Positions 1 to 8,744 of a stretch of DNA of 64,000 nucleotides are shown here, piece after piece. The position numbers were made by a program, and so were the translations under genes. Source of the stretch: Desulfomicrobium apsheronum (GTDB taxonomy: Bacteria; Desulfobacterota; Desulfovibrionia; Desulfovibrionales; Desulfomicrobiaceae); assembly GCF_900114115.1 (NCBI RefSeq), contig NZ_FORX01000002.1:124001-188000 (forward strand). The letters are read 5' to 3'. The notes beneath the pieces were generated by a model, which saw only the letters and a list, made by a program, of their open reading frames with translations, had not been told where the DNA came from and searched no databases. The first letter of the stretch is position 1. The number at the start of each line of letters is the position of its first letter.

Positions 1-4
1 ACGC

Positions 5-1204
5 GTGCAAGAACTGTTTCCTGTATTGGCCCCTTTGCGTTTAGGGCTCGTTGCCCTGGTCATGAACGCATTGATTCTGTTGGCCACCCTCGACCTTGCT
101 GATCTTAGATTCAAGATGCGTATCCTGCCCCAGCCAAGGCTTTTGTTCGTGATCTTGGTGTTGGCCTTGTTGACTGTGCCCTTCAGCGTCTGGCCAGGAG
201 GAAGTTGGAATTTTATTTCAAATAGCTATTTAAATAATATATTTGCCTTTTTCGTTCTCCTGCTTGTCATGAAAGATGAACGGGACATCAGGGGAATTGT
301 CTTTGCGGGGCTGCTTTCCGTGTTTTTGCTCGGCACTTTGGGCATGTTGGGGCATGCCGGAGGGCGCTTGCAGATTTCGAGTACATATGATCCTAACGAT
401 ATCGCATACTTAATGAATTGCTTCATACCTCTCGCCTTTTATCTTTCCCGGAGCGGCGGCAAGTTTCGCATGGTCTGTTGTTACTTGATGATGGCTTTGA
501 TGATCGTCGTGGTCATAAGTACGGCCTCCCGGGGCGGTTTTGTCAGCCTTGCTTCCATATTTGTGGTTATCCTGCTCAAAGAACGGCAGAAAAAGCTGAA
601 GATCCTCCTCCTTTCCATTTTTGTCGTGTTTACGGCCCTGAGTTTCGCAGGCCCTGAATACTGGCAGAGAATGGGAACGATTGTCGACGAGAGCGACTAC
701 AACTACCAGGCCGGGGGGGGGCGCATCGAACTATGGAAGCGAGGGCTTGGCATGATAATCGACAATCCGCTGATTGGTGCGGGAATGGGACAATATCAAG
801 TTGCCGAAGGGCTTCTTCATAAAGGTCAAGGCGGATGGAAATGGAGCACAGCACATAATTCTTATTTGCAGATTGGGGTGGAGTTGGGATTGCCGGGCTT
901 AATAGTATACCTGATGATGCTCGCCAAAAGCATTGTTGTAGCGCGAAAGCTTCAGATTACACCTAGTCCTTTTGAAAGATCTCCGTTCTTGCTAGCCACA
1001 GTTTCCGGGCTGGAGGTCGGTTTTTATGCGTATTGCATCTCTTCTATCTTCCTATCTCAAGCTTATTCATCGGTCTTGTTCTATTTTCTGGCGCTGATCA
1101 CGGCCTTGTGCGCGTTATCATTCAGGATGCAGGCACCTGTAAACCGAGAAATTGTGGCAGACAAGAGTCGTCCTAAATTGTCGTTGCGGAAACCTTATGC
1201 GTAA
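5..1204 (+). CDS. O-antigen ligase/polymerase family membrane protein (probably 5'-truncated by window edge)
   Basis: Polytopic inner-membrane protein expected to polymerise or ligate exported polysaccharide repeat units in a Wzy-type pathway. About ten hydrophobic segments fill the 399 visible residues. A large soluble loop near residues 215-290 carries the family motif AHNSYLQIGVELG (from residue 283, His284), the Wzy_C signature. The first possible start is a GTG at base 5 and the frame is open to the window edge, so the true N-terminus probably lies upstream. It is followed 28 bp later by a glycosyltransferase and heads a run of polysaccharide genes on the same strand. Polymerase and ligase activity cannot be told apart from sequence alone. 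Confidence 0.8.
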   Translation: MQELFPVLAPLRLGLVALVMNALILLATLDLADLRFKMRILPQPRLLFVILVLALLTVPFSVWPGGSWNFISNSYLNNIFAFFVLLLVMKDERDIRGIVFAGLLSVFLLGTLGMLGHAGGRLQISSTYDPNDIAYLMNCFIPLAFYLSRSGGKFRMVCCYLMMALMIVVVISTASRGGFVSLASIFVVILLKERQKKLKILLLSIFVVFTALSFAGPEYWQRMGTIVDESDYNYQAGGGRIELWKRGLGMIIDNPLIGAGMGQYQVAEGLLHKGQGGWKWSTAHNSYLQIGVELGLPGLIVYLMMLAKSIVVARKLQITPSPFERSPFLLATVSGLEVGFYAYCISSIFLSQAYSSVLFYFLALITALCALSFRMQAPVNREIVADKSRPKLSLRKPYA

Positions 1205-1232
1205 AGCTTCGAAAAAAAGACTAGGTGAGGAC

Positions 1233-2411
1233 ATGGCTGCAGTCTTGAGTGGCAGGGATTTTATCGTCTTTTCCGACGACTGGGGGCGCCATCCCTTCAG
1301 CTGTCAGCACATCATGCAGCATTTTCTGCCTCAAAACAGGATCCTCTGGGTCAACACCATAGGCATGCGGTTGCCGCGCTTGACAACGTACGACGTGAAG
1401 AGAGCCGTTGAAAAGATCGTGTCCTGGACTGTGCCGGCATCGGGCAGTGAGCAGAGCTTGCCGGAAGGCTTGCGGGTGATTGCACCCGTGATGATCCCTT
1501 TCAGCACAGTTTCTGTGGCGCGGGCCTTCAACCGGTGGAGCGTGACTCGCTCGGTCCAAGCCGCCATGCGGGAATGGGGAATGCGCGATCCGGTGTTGCT
1601 CACAACGCAGCCCCTTGCGTCCGAATTTGTCGGAAGCCTCGGCGAGAGCGCCGTGGTCTACTATTGTGTAGACGACTTCGCCAATTGGCCGGACATGAAC
1701 ATTCCGGAGTTTGTGCAGTCCTTGGAAGAAAAACTGCTTGATCAGGCGGAGTTGGTTGTCGCGGTTTCGGATCATTTGGTGCGAACACGTCCGGCGCGTA
1801 AAGGTCAAACGCGGCTTTTAACCCATGGTGTTGATCTGGAGCATTTTCGACGGGCAAGGACGGTTGCTGTTAGGGCGGCGGTCGATGGCCCCATGACCTC
1901 TCCGGTGATCGGTTTTTTTGGCCTGCTCGATAACCGCATGGATTGGGGTCTTGTTTCGAGCCTCGTCGAGCGGCGACCAGAGTGGACTTTCGTCTTTATC
2001 GGTAATGCTCAGGTGCCCCTCGTGGAATTGACTCGGTTTGGAAATTTCCGGCACGTCCCGGCGGTTTCCTATGAAGAGCTTCCGGGTCATGCCGCCGCCT
2101 TCGATGTGGCCATTCTCCCCTATGTCGTCGACGTGAGCACGGCGGGAATCAGCCCGCTCAAGCTGAAGGAATACTTGGCTCTGGATATTCCGGTCGTGAC
2201 CACCCCGCTGCCGGGAGTGATGGAGTTCAGGGAAATTTTGTACATGGCTGCGGGAGCGGAGGAATTTGACGCAGCGATCATGGGTGCTTTGCAGACAGGC
2301 AGGAAACAGCATCAGTCAGATTGGATCGAACGCGAGGCGTGGGTGATGAAGGCCGAAATTCTATCCAGATGGATCGATTCTCTCCTGCTTCAGAAAAGGA
2401 GCGTTGCATGA
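1233..2411 (+). CDS. Glycosyltransferase, TuaH-like / GT4-type
   Basis: Predicted cytoplasmic glycosyltransferase of 392 residues adding a sugar to the exopolysaccharide precursor. The N-terminal half includes HPFSCQHIMQHFLP and a Rossmann-like region. The C-terminal half has the nucleotide-sugar domain, with GFFGLLDNRMDW and the region STAGISPLKLKEYLALDIPVV in the usual place of the E-x7-E donor-binding segment. The frame is open from TTG 1152 and there is an ATG at 1197. I prefer ATG 1233 because AGGTGAGG lies just before it and the upstream starts overlap the previous gene. The next gene starts on its stop codon (ATGA). The exact sugar is unknown. Confidence 0.8.
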   Translation: MAAVLSGRDFIVFSDDWGRHPFSCQHIMQHFLPQNRILWVNTIGMRLPRLTTYDVKRAVEKIVSWTVPASGSEQSLPEGLRVIAPVMIPFSTVSVARAFNRWSVTRSVQAAMREWGMRDPVLLTTQPLASEFVGSLGESAVVYYCVDDFANWPDMNIPEFVQSLEEKLLDQAELVVAVSDHLVRTRPARKGQTRLLTHGVDLEHFRRARTVAVRAAVDGPMTSPVIGFFGLLDNRMDWGLVSSLVERRPEWTFVFIGNAQVPLVELTRFGNFRHVPAVSYEELPGHAAAFDVAILPYVVDVSTAGISPLKLKEYLALDIPVVTTPLPGVMEFREILYMAAGAEEFDAAIMGALQTGRKQHQSDWIEREAWVMKAEILSRWIDSLLLQKRSVA

Positions 2412-3547
2412 AACCCAGGGTTTTTATCGCGATGGCTTCAACTATACTGGGGGGACCGGGTAAGGGCCTTGTGCAGTTTTTTAGGAACGACGGGTTGGAG
2501 TTTTGTCATCCCTTATGCATTACTTATGTGGTTGGCCACAATGGCAAGACTGAGTTTACCCATGCCATCGAAAACGCGGGAGTCAGGGTCGTTCCTCTAC
2601 GCCAAAAGCTCACTTTTGATCCGTGTTTGATCAGTCAATCCTTGCAGATCGTGCGCAATGAGCGATGCAACTTGCTTCAGTCGCACGGATACAAAAGTCA
2701 TGTGCTGTGTGCGGCGCTGCATTGGCGTACGGGTCTCCCCTGGATAGCTTTCGTACATGGTTGGACCTCTGAAAACATGAAGATGCGAATGTACCACTGC
2801 CTCGAAAAGACACTGGTGCCTTTTGCCACGAGGATAGTGGCAGTTTCTGATTCTATCAGTCGAAGGCTGGCTTTCGTGTCTGCGGATAAGATCCGGGTGA
2901 TTCCCAACGCTGTCGATCCCGCTGAAATAAATATCGAAAATTCGGGGCGTAACGTGAGGGCCGCCCTCGACATCCCTCCGCAGGCCCTTGTGGCGGGGGT
3001 GGTCGGAAGGTTTAGTCCGGAAAAAGGGCAGACGTATTTTTTGCAGGCCCTGGCGTTGGCCCGTGCGCGTTTTCCACAGTTGGTTGGAATCCTGGTTGGT
3101 GACGGGCAGGACCGTCAAGCTCTCGAGGCAGAGGGGGCTGCCCTCGGGCTGGCCGGAGCCATTCATTTTACTGGGCACGTCAAGGATGTGGCGGAGTACT
3201 ACCGTGCCATGGATCTGGTGGTAATGCCATCCTTGAGCGAGGGTATGCCTAACGTGGCCCTTGAGGCCATGCTTTTCGGAAAAGCACTGGTGGCAACGCG
3301 CGTGGGAGGGATTCCCGAAGTTGTCATGGACGGGGTCACAGGTCTTATTGTTGAGCCTAAGAATTCCGATCAACTGGCTTCGGCCATGTGCTCACTGCTG
3401 CAGAGCCGTGCTCTCCTCGACTCGCATGGCCAAGCCGGGAAACAGCGTGTTATGGATGAATTTAGCCCAGCCCTACGCACCCGGAGGATTCTCGACCTAT
3501 ATCAAGAGGTGTTAAATGTTCGCACTGCAACGGGCGTGCAAGCTTAA
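2408..3547 (+). CDS. Glycosyltransferase family 4
   Basis: Cytoplasmic GT-B glycosyltransferase of 379 residues. Visible GT4 features are the acceptor-domain loop ILGGPGKGL near the N-terminus, the domain-linker motif GVVGRFSPEKGQ, and the donor-site motif SEGMPNVALEAM followed by GKALVATRVGGIPEVV. ATG 2408 overlaps the previous stop as ATGA and has AGGAG about 7 bp upstream, so the longer open frame from 2321 is not used. It lies in the same operon as the neighbouring glycosyltransferases and acyltransferases. Donor and acceptor sugars cannot be assigned. Confidence 0.87.
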   Translation: MKPRVFIAMASTILGGPGKGLVQFFRNDGLEFCHPLCITYVVGHNGKTEFTHAIENAGVRVVPLRQKLTFDPCLISQSLQIVRNERCNLLQSHGYKSHVLCAALHWRTGLPWIAFVHGWTSENMKMRMYHCLEKTLVPFATRIVAVSDSISRRLAFVSADKIRVIPNAVDPAEINIENSGRNVRAALDIPPQALVAGVVGRFSPEKGQTYFLQALALARARFPQLVGILVGDGQDRQALEAEGAALGLAGAIHFTGHVKDVAEYYRAMDLVVMPSLSEGMPNVALEAMLFGKALVATRVGGIPEVVMDGVTGLIVEPKNSDQLASAMCSLLQSRALLDSHGQAGKQRVMDEFSPALRTRRILDLYQEVLNVRTATGVQA

Positions 3548-3564
3548 AGTTGGGAGATACAGAG

Positions 3565-4401
3565 ATGGCATTGAGTTGGCACGAATTATCCGTAAAAATT
3601 CGGCGGCGTGAAACGCCATTTTACGAGCGGTTGTATACCGTTGCCAAAGTGGTTCGCGGGATATCCTTTCCCATGGACAAGACCCTGCATGGTTTTCTCT
3701 ATCGAGAGTGGGTGCTGCGGACTACCTTGTGGCACGAGTTCTGGCGAGTCGTTTATTACGAACCAATGTTCAAGTCACAGTGCGTCTCTGTTGGGGCGAA
3801 TTTTAAAATGCACTATGCCGGCAACGGAAGTTCGAAAATTTTGGGAGACCTGCAGATACATATCGGATCTAACGTGACGATGTTCGACAATGTCGCTTTC
3901 GTAGGTCTCAAGGTGCTGGACAAGCCAGAACTGCACATAGGGGACAATACTTATATTGGACCGCTAGTCAAATTTCGTGTGGGAAGGAAAGTTACGATAG
4001 GAAAGTATTGCATGATCGTTTCCCCCTTCATAGCAGACAATCCCGGACATCAGATCGATGACATGATGGCAAGGATGCAAAGCGCAGGAGGCTGTCCCAC
4101 ATCTGAAACCATCCGTCCGGTGATCGTCGGAGATTTTTGTTGGCTCACTTTGGAAACTGCGATTTATCCTGGTACAGTTGTCGGAGATGGGGTGGTGGCT
4201 AAGCTGGGAACGCATCTGAACAAGACGGTCCCGCCTTTCTGTCTGGTTAGCGGGAACCCGTGGAAAGTGGAAAGGAAGCTCCCCATCCCAGAAGAACTCA
4301 AGGAAATTGTCGGGCCGGAGCGATACGAGTCCTATTTCAAGGCACATCGGGAAGTGGACGCTGGGAAGTATCCGATGCATGGGAAAAGTGACAGATGTTA
4401 A
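3565..4401 (+). CDS. Hexapeptide-repeat (left-handed beta-helix) acyltransferase
   Basis: Probable O- or N-acetyltransferase of the LbH superfamily, 278 residues, decorating the exopolysaccharide or its sugar nucleotides. The first roughly 85 residues are a basic, aromatic-rich lead-in. After that come imperfect hexapeptide turns (IGSNVTMFDNVAF, IGDNTYIGPLV, VTIGKYCMI) and a loop with NPGHQIDD, where acyltransferases of this type keep their catalytic His. The C-terminal PPFCLVSGNPWKV resembles the usual xNPA closing turn. ATG 3565 has GGGAGAT upstream; the TTG at 3550 is less likely. The end overlaps the next acyltransferase by 7 bp, so the two are probably translationally coupled. Confidence 0.82.
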   Translation: MALSWHELSVKIRRRETPFYERLYTVAKVVRGISFPMDKTLHGFLYREWVLRTTLWHEFWRVVYYEPMFKSQCVSVGANFKMHYAGNGSSKILGDLQIHIGSNVTMFDNVAFVGLKVLDKPELHIGDNTYIGPLVKFRVGRKVTIGKYCMIVSPFIADNPGHQIDDMMARMQSAGGCPTSETIRPVIVGDFCWLTLETAIYPGTVVGDGVVAKLGTHLNKTVPPFCLVSGNPWKVERKLPIPEELKEIVGPERYESYFKAHREVDAGKYPMHGKSDRC

Positions 4402-4970
4402 GGCAAAATGTGAAGAAATATGTGGGTTATGTTTTTCTTGCGATCGCCTTCCCGTTCGCGGTGCCGTATCGCGTCACCAACAGCAGGGGCGTGTTCACCA
4501 CGACCGGACAACTTCTCTCACTTTTGCCCGGAAAAGTTGGCGGCTATCTGAGATCGGCTTTTTATCGCCTCACTTTGAAAAAATGCGGGAGACGGTTGTA
4601 TGTTGATTATGGATCATATTTTAGTCAGCCGAGTGCAGAAATAAATGATGATGTCTTTATTTCGACATACTGCATCATTGGGAATGCAAAAATTGGAAAC
4701 AATGTCGCCGTCAGCCCCAACTCTCATATTTTGAGCGGGAGACGTCAGCACGCCTCGTTCCAGAAAGACGTGCCTATTTTATGGCAGTCAGGCGGCGTCT
4801 TCGAGCAGATCACCGTTGGTGAGAACAGTTGGATCGGGCAGGCTTCGGTGGTTATGGCGGACATCGGGAGACAGAACATTATCGGCGCGGGCAGCGTTGT
4901 CGTGAAGAAAACGGGAGACTACGAAGTCCACGCCGGCAACCCGGCCCGTCTGATAAGAAAGCTTTTCTAA
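4395..4970 (+). CDS. Second hexapeptide-repeat acyltransferase (WcaF/LacA-like)
   Basis: LbH-fold acetyltransferase of 191 residues. A hydrophobic N-terminal stretch (YVGYVFLAIAFPFAVPY) may anchor or dock it at the membrane. The beta-helix follows, with repeats such as INDDVFISTYCIIGNAKIG, then the loop with SPNSHILSG and the closing turn VHAGNPARLIRKLF typical of sugar O-acetyltransferases. Its ATG lies 7 bp inside the preceding acyltransferase gene. Two adjacent acyltransferases suggest an exopolysaccharide with more than one acyl decoration; the substrates are inference. Confidence 0.84.
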   Translation: MLRQNVKKYVGYVFLAIAFPFAVPYRVTNSRGVFTTTGQLLSLLPGKVGGYLRSAFYRLTLKKCGRRLYVDYGSYFSQPSAEINDDVFISTYCIIGNAKIGNNVAVSPNSHILSGRRQHASFQKDVPILWQSGGVFEQITVGENSWIGQASVVMADIGRQNIIGAGSVVVKKTGDYEVHAGNPARLIRKLF

Positions 4971-5007
4971 CCGTGCGACAGGCCTCGATCGCGAACAGGA
5001 AGGAATC

Positions 5008-6120
5008 ATGAGTTCAGCCACAACGCATGTCATGCAGGTCATTTTCGCCCTCGAATTCGGAGGCGCTGAAAGCCTGGCCCTCAACGTCTCCTCGCTGCTG
5101 CGCGAGGATAAGCGTTTTTCCGTGAGTCTGTGCGGCATGTTCGGTTCCATGGGGCCGCTGTCCGATGTCGCTTCGCAGCGGGGCGTCAGCGCTTTTTCGT
5201 TGGATGCGCGCCGGTTGGGCAAAGTGCGGACGGTGGCGGAGCTTTACCGTCTTTTCCGCCTGGAAGGGGTTGCCGTGGCGCAGGTGCATGGTGCCTATCT
5301 CCTTCAGTACGTCATGCCCGCCGCATTGCTGGCCGGTGTTGCGGTAGTCTACACCGAACACGCCAAGCACTCCCTGAGCAAGCACGCGAGGCTGCGACGC
5401 ATGGCCAATCTACATGGCCGTCTGTTCGGAAAGATGGTCTGCGTGTCGGAAAACTTGCGTGCCTTCATGATCGATGTCGTCGGCCTCAGGCCTGACCGGA
5501 TCGAGGTGATACCCAACGGGATCGACCTGTCCCGGTTCGCGCATTCCGCTTATGAGCGCATCCGGCACAACGACGGCGTGGTCATCGGAACCGTGGCCAG
5601 GCTGACCGAAGCCAAAGATCACGGGAACCTGCTGCGCGCCTTCGCCACGGTTCACGAGGAAGTGCCGGACGTCCGCCTGAAGCTCGTGGGCGACGGTGAA
5701 TTGAGGCAGGAGGTCGAGTCTCTGGTGTCCACTCTCGGGCTGGAGGATGCCGTCGAGATGACGGGCAAGCGCAGCAACATCCCGCAGTTGCTCGCAGGTA
5801 TGGACATCTTTGTCTTGCCTTCGCGCCGGGAGGGTTTTCCTGTTTCCGTCATCGAGGCCATGGCTTGTGGCAGACCGGTGGTGGCCACGGACGTCGGCGG
5901 CGTCAGGGAGATTATTGACGACGGCGTGGACGGGATCGTCGTTCCGCCCGAAGACTCTGCCGCCTTGGCCGCCGCGATGCTTGCCCTTGTACGGGACCCG
6001 GAAGGTCGTTCTCGACTGGGGAAGTGTGCCGGGCGCAAAGCCTGCGAAAATTTCAGCGATCAGGCAATGGTCGACAACTACATTCGTCTTTTTGCATCAG
6101 TCGGAGGTGCGCGTGCGTAG
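5008..6120 (+). CDS. Glycosyltransferase family 4
   Basis: GT-B glycosyltransferase of 370 residues. The N-terminal acceptor domain has EFGGAESLALNVSSLL, the usual GGAE-type loop. The donor domain has VIGTVARLTEAKDHGNLL, LVGDGELRQEVE, and the E-x7-E element REGFPVSVIEAMACGRPVV followed by ATDVGGVREII. An excellent ribosome binding site (AGGAAGGA) precedes ATG 5008. It is separated from the acyltransferase by only 37 bp, and its 3' end overlaps the GTG of the PaaK-like gene. Part of the exopolysaccharide operon; sugar specificity unknown. Confidence 0.9.
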   Translation: MSSATTHVMQVIFALEFGGAESLALNVSSLLREDKRFSVSLCGMFGSMGPLSDVASQRGVSAFSLDARRLGKVRTVAELYRLFRLEGVAVAQVHGAYLLQYVMPAALLAGVAVVYTEHAKHSLSKHARLRRMANLHGRLFGKMVCVSENLRAFMIDVVGLRPDRIEVIPNGIDLSRFAHSAYERIRHNDGVVIGTVARLTEAKDHGNLLRAFATVHEEVPDVRLKLVGDGELRQEVESLVSTLGLEDAVEMTGKRSNIPQLLAGMDIFVLPSRREGFPVSVIEAMACGRPVVATDVGGVREIIDDGVDGIVVPPEDSAALAAAMLALVRDPEGRSRLGKCAGRKACENFSDQAMVDNYIRLFASVGGARA

Positions 6121-7444
6121 CCTTGTGCAGAGATTTGCAGCGAGGGTTCGGGGCTCCAGACGGTATGCGTATCTGAAGGAGTACGAGGGCCTTCAGTGGC
6201 ATTCGCGAGAGGAACTCGAGGCCGACCAGTTCGATAGACTGAGGGCGCTGCTGCAGCATGCCTACAAAACGGTCCCGTACTATCGTGAAATGTTCATGCA
6301 CGCGGGTGCGCACCCCGACGAGATCAAGTCCCGCGCCGATTATGCGAAGCTGCCCTGCCTGACAAAAGACATCATCAAGCGCAACCGGAATGCGCTGATT
6401 TCTTCACGTTTCGATGTTAACGCGCTGCATGGCAACTCCACAGGTGGCTCGACCGGCGAACCACTGCAGTTCTTCCAGGAGATGGGCGTCTACGAGCAGA
6501 TGTGCGCGAATCTGATGCTAGGTTTGAAGATGGCGGGATGGCGCGAAGGCGAGCGTGTGTTTTCCATCTGGGGGAATCCGAGAGACTTCTCCAAAAAGAG
6601 GTCTGTGTTTGGAAAAATCAGAGAGATTCTGTCAACTAGCGTCATTCTGAATGCATACAAATATAATGAAGATATTTTTAACTCGTGGATTGCAGCAATA
6701 CGAAGATCAAGTAATGCGTTCATTTACGGATACCCATCAGTCATTTCAGATTTTGCGCATCATATAGTAAATAATAATGTGCGCTTGAAGAATGTGAAAG
6801 GAATTCTTACTTCTGCCGAGCAGTTGCTTGATGACCACAGAAATATTTTGGAAAAAGCGTTTCACTGCAAAGTCAATGATCAGTATGGGAGTAGGGAATG
6901 CCCTGGGATAGCCTCGGAGTGTGCGCATGGTGGTATGCATCTTTTGACGCATTCATCGTATGTCGAGTTCGTAGATGATCCTGAAGCTCAAGGAGAGACG
7001 AAGAAGGTCGTCGTCACGCCATTAAATAGTTATGCGATGCCATTTTTGCGTTATGAGATTGGAGATTATGCGCAGCCGCTGAATTCTGTCTGTGCATGCG
7101 GAAGAGGTTTCCCTCTCATGCGGATGGGCATAGGGCGTCTCTACGACCGGTTCGTCTGCGAGGGCGGGCAGGTATTACACGGGACACTGCTGGTCAGGCA
7201 GGTGGCCGGCATACGGGGCATCAGGAATTTTCAGTTCCACCAGCGGGATCTCGTGAATATCGATCTGAACGTCATCCGCACGACCGCGTTCGATGAGGAC
7301 GACAGGGTAAAAATCGAGGCCATCAACACAAACCTCGCGGGCTTATCTGTTCCCAGGGTCGCGCTCCGGGTGAACTACGTCGATTCGTTCCCGCAGACCG
7401 TCGGCGGCAAGCACCGTATCTTTATTTCGGACGTGAGGTCGTGA
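6113..7444 (+). CDS. PaaK/CapK-like adenylate-forming enzyme (phenylacetate-CoA ligase family)
   Basis: Adenylate-forming enzyme of 443 residues, related to phenylacetate-CoA ligase and to CapK-type proteins common in capsule and exopolysaccharide loci, where their substrate is usually unknown. The P-loop-like motif STGGSTGEP spans residues 109-117. Later come the family's YGSRECPGIA, LRYEIGDYAQP and CACGRGFPLMRMGIGR segments. GTG 6113 follows GGAGG by 5 bp and overlaps the end of the glycosyltransferase; the frame stays open back to 5810 but that part lies inside that gene. The middle (about 6600-7080) is clearly AT-rich between GC-rich ends, suggesting a recombinant gene. Confidence 0.8.
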   Translation: MRSLVQRFAARVRGSRRYAYLKEYEGLQWHSREELEADQFDRLRALLQHAYKTVPYYREMFMHAGAHPDEIKSRADYAKLPCLTKDIIKRNRNALISSRFDVNALHGNSTGGSTGEPLQFFQEMGVYEQMCANLMLGLKMAGWREGERVFSIWGNPRDFSKKRSVFGKIREILSTSVILNAYKYNEDIFNSWIAAIRRSSNAFIYGYPSVISDFAHHIVNNNVRLKNVKGILTSAEQLLDDHRNILEKAFHCKVNDQYGSRECPGIASECAHGGMHLLTHSSYVEFVDDPEAQGETKKVVVTPLNSYAMPFLRYEIGDYAQPLNSVCACGRGFPLMRMGIGRLYDRFVCEGGQVLHGTLLVRQVAGIRGIRNFQFHQRDLVNIDLNVIRTTAFDEDDRVKIEAINTNLAGLSVPRVALRVNYVDSFPQTVGGKHRIFISDVRS

Positions 7445-8619
7445 TGCAACACAACATTCCCGTCGTCATGTACCATTCCGTGGGAATACCGAAGAAGGAC
7501 TGGATCTGGGACTTCTTGACTATACCGTATGGGCTTTTCGAGGACCATATACGCTGTCTTCGGAGCAAGGGTTTCGTCCCGATAGATTTCAGGGAGTATT
7601 ACGCCCATGTCCGCTTCGGCGCTGAACTCCCGGAGCGTTGCGTCTTCCTGCACTTCGATGACGGCTATCTCGATAATTGGGTTTTTGCCTACCCCATTCT
7701 CAGGAAATACGGCTTCAAGGGGACGATCTTCGTTAACCCGGAGTTCGTCGACCCCGCCCCGGACCCGCGTCCGAATCTTGATGATGTCTGGGAGGGCCGG
7801 ATGGGAATCGAAGAGCTGACACCCCACGGTTTTTTATCGTGGGCCGAGATGCGAGCCATGGAGCAGGAAGGTGTCATGGATATTCAGTCCCACGCCATGA
7901 CGCACACCTGGTATTTCAGCGGGCCGGAGATCGTCGATTATCGCCATCCCGGGGATCCATATGTCTGGATGGACTGGAATGAAAAGCCGGAAGAGAAGTG
8001 GGCGTACCTGAGCGCTGACCCTGCATTGCGTCCGTCGCGAATGGGCAGCCCGGTCTATGCACACGGAAAGTCCCTGGAGATCCGGCGGTTCTATCCAGAC
8101 GAACGGCTGTCCAGGCATCTGGAAGCGCATGTCGCTTCCAGCGGGCCCGCATTCTTCGATCAGCCCGATTGGAAGTCCAAGCTCCATGCCCTTGCCGGTG
8201 AATTCAGGTCTGGCAACCGACTGCACGAATCTACCGAATCCGAAGACGAATACCGTCGGCGATTGCACTGGGAATTGGGCGAATCGAAAAGAATACTGGA
8301 ATCCTGCCTTTCCAAGGAGGTGAATCTGCTCTGCTGGCCAGGAGGGGGGTACGAGCCTGGCTCGGTGGATATTTCCAAGCAGTACTATCTGGCCACGACA
8401 CTGTCTTCGGGGGAGCACAAACGGGGAGTTCCGTATATGGATAAAGGCCACGTCAGGATGAAGCGGATCGGATGTCCTCACGTGGTGCGCAAGGGGCGGG
8501 TTGAGTATACGAACGGGAGGTACCTCTGCCATTTCCTGCGTGAATACCAAGGGAGTCGATCAAATCGACTGGTGAGGAGGTGCTTGAAACTTTTCAAAAT
8601 GGTCTGGGGTGTCGGATAG
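7444..8619 (+). CDS. Polysaccharide deacetylase (NodB-like)
   Basis: Predicted carbohydrate esterase 4-type deacetylase of 391 residues. The core starts with VVMYHSVGIP and has the metal-binding/catalytic motif HFDDGYLDNW (His70, Asp72, Asp73), then FKGTIFVNPEFVD and DIQSHAMTHTW, matching NodB motifs 1 and 2. CWPGGGYE near residue 299 resembles motif 3. A long insertion between motifs 2 and 3 makes it larger than a minimal NodB domain. ATG 7444 shares a base with the previous stop (TGATG). No signal peptide is evident, so it probably acts on cytoplasmic or membrane-associated intermediates. It closes the first GC-rich gene run before the AT-rich block. Confidence 0.85.
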   Translation: MQHNIPVVMYHSVGIPKKDWIWDFLTIPYGLFEDHIRCLRSKGFVPIDFREYYAHVRFGAELPERCVFLHFDDGYLDNWVFAYPILRKYGFKGTIFVNPEFVDPAPDPRPNLDDVWEGRMGIEELTPHGFLSWAEMRAMEQEGVMDIQSHAMTHTWYFSGPEIVDYRHPGDPYVWMDWNEKPEEKWAYLSADPALRPSRMGSPVYAHGKSLEIRRFYPDERLSRHLEAHVASSGPAFFDQPDWKSKLHALAGEFRSGNRLHESTESEDEYRRRLHWELGESKRILESCLSKEVNLLCWPGGGYEPGSVDISKQYYLATTLSSGEHKRGVPYMDKGHVRMKRIGCPHVVRKGRVEYTNGRYLCHFLREYQGSRSNRLVRRCLKLFKMVWGVG

Positions 8620-8744
8620 CCCGTGTTGCGTTTGTTAACGTGAAGAGAGCTCTGGAATATCCGAAACATACTGGTTTGCGTTGTGTGTCGATTTTATTTT
8701 GTGTTGAAATTTTGATAATTTAAAAATTTCCAATACGGTGAGTT

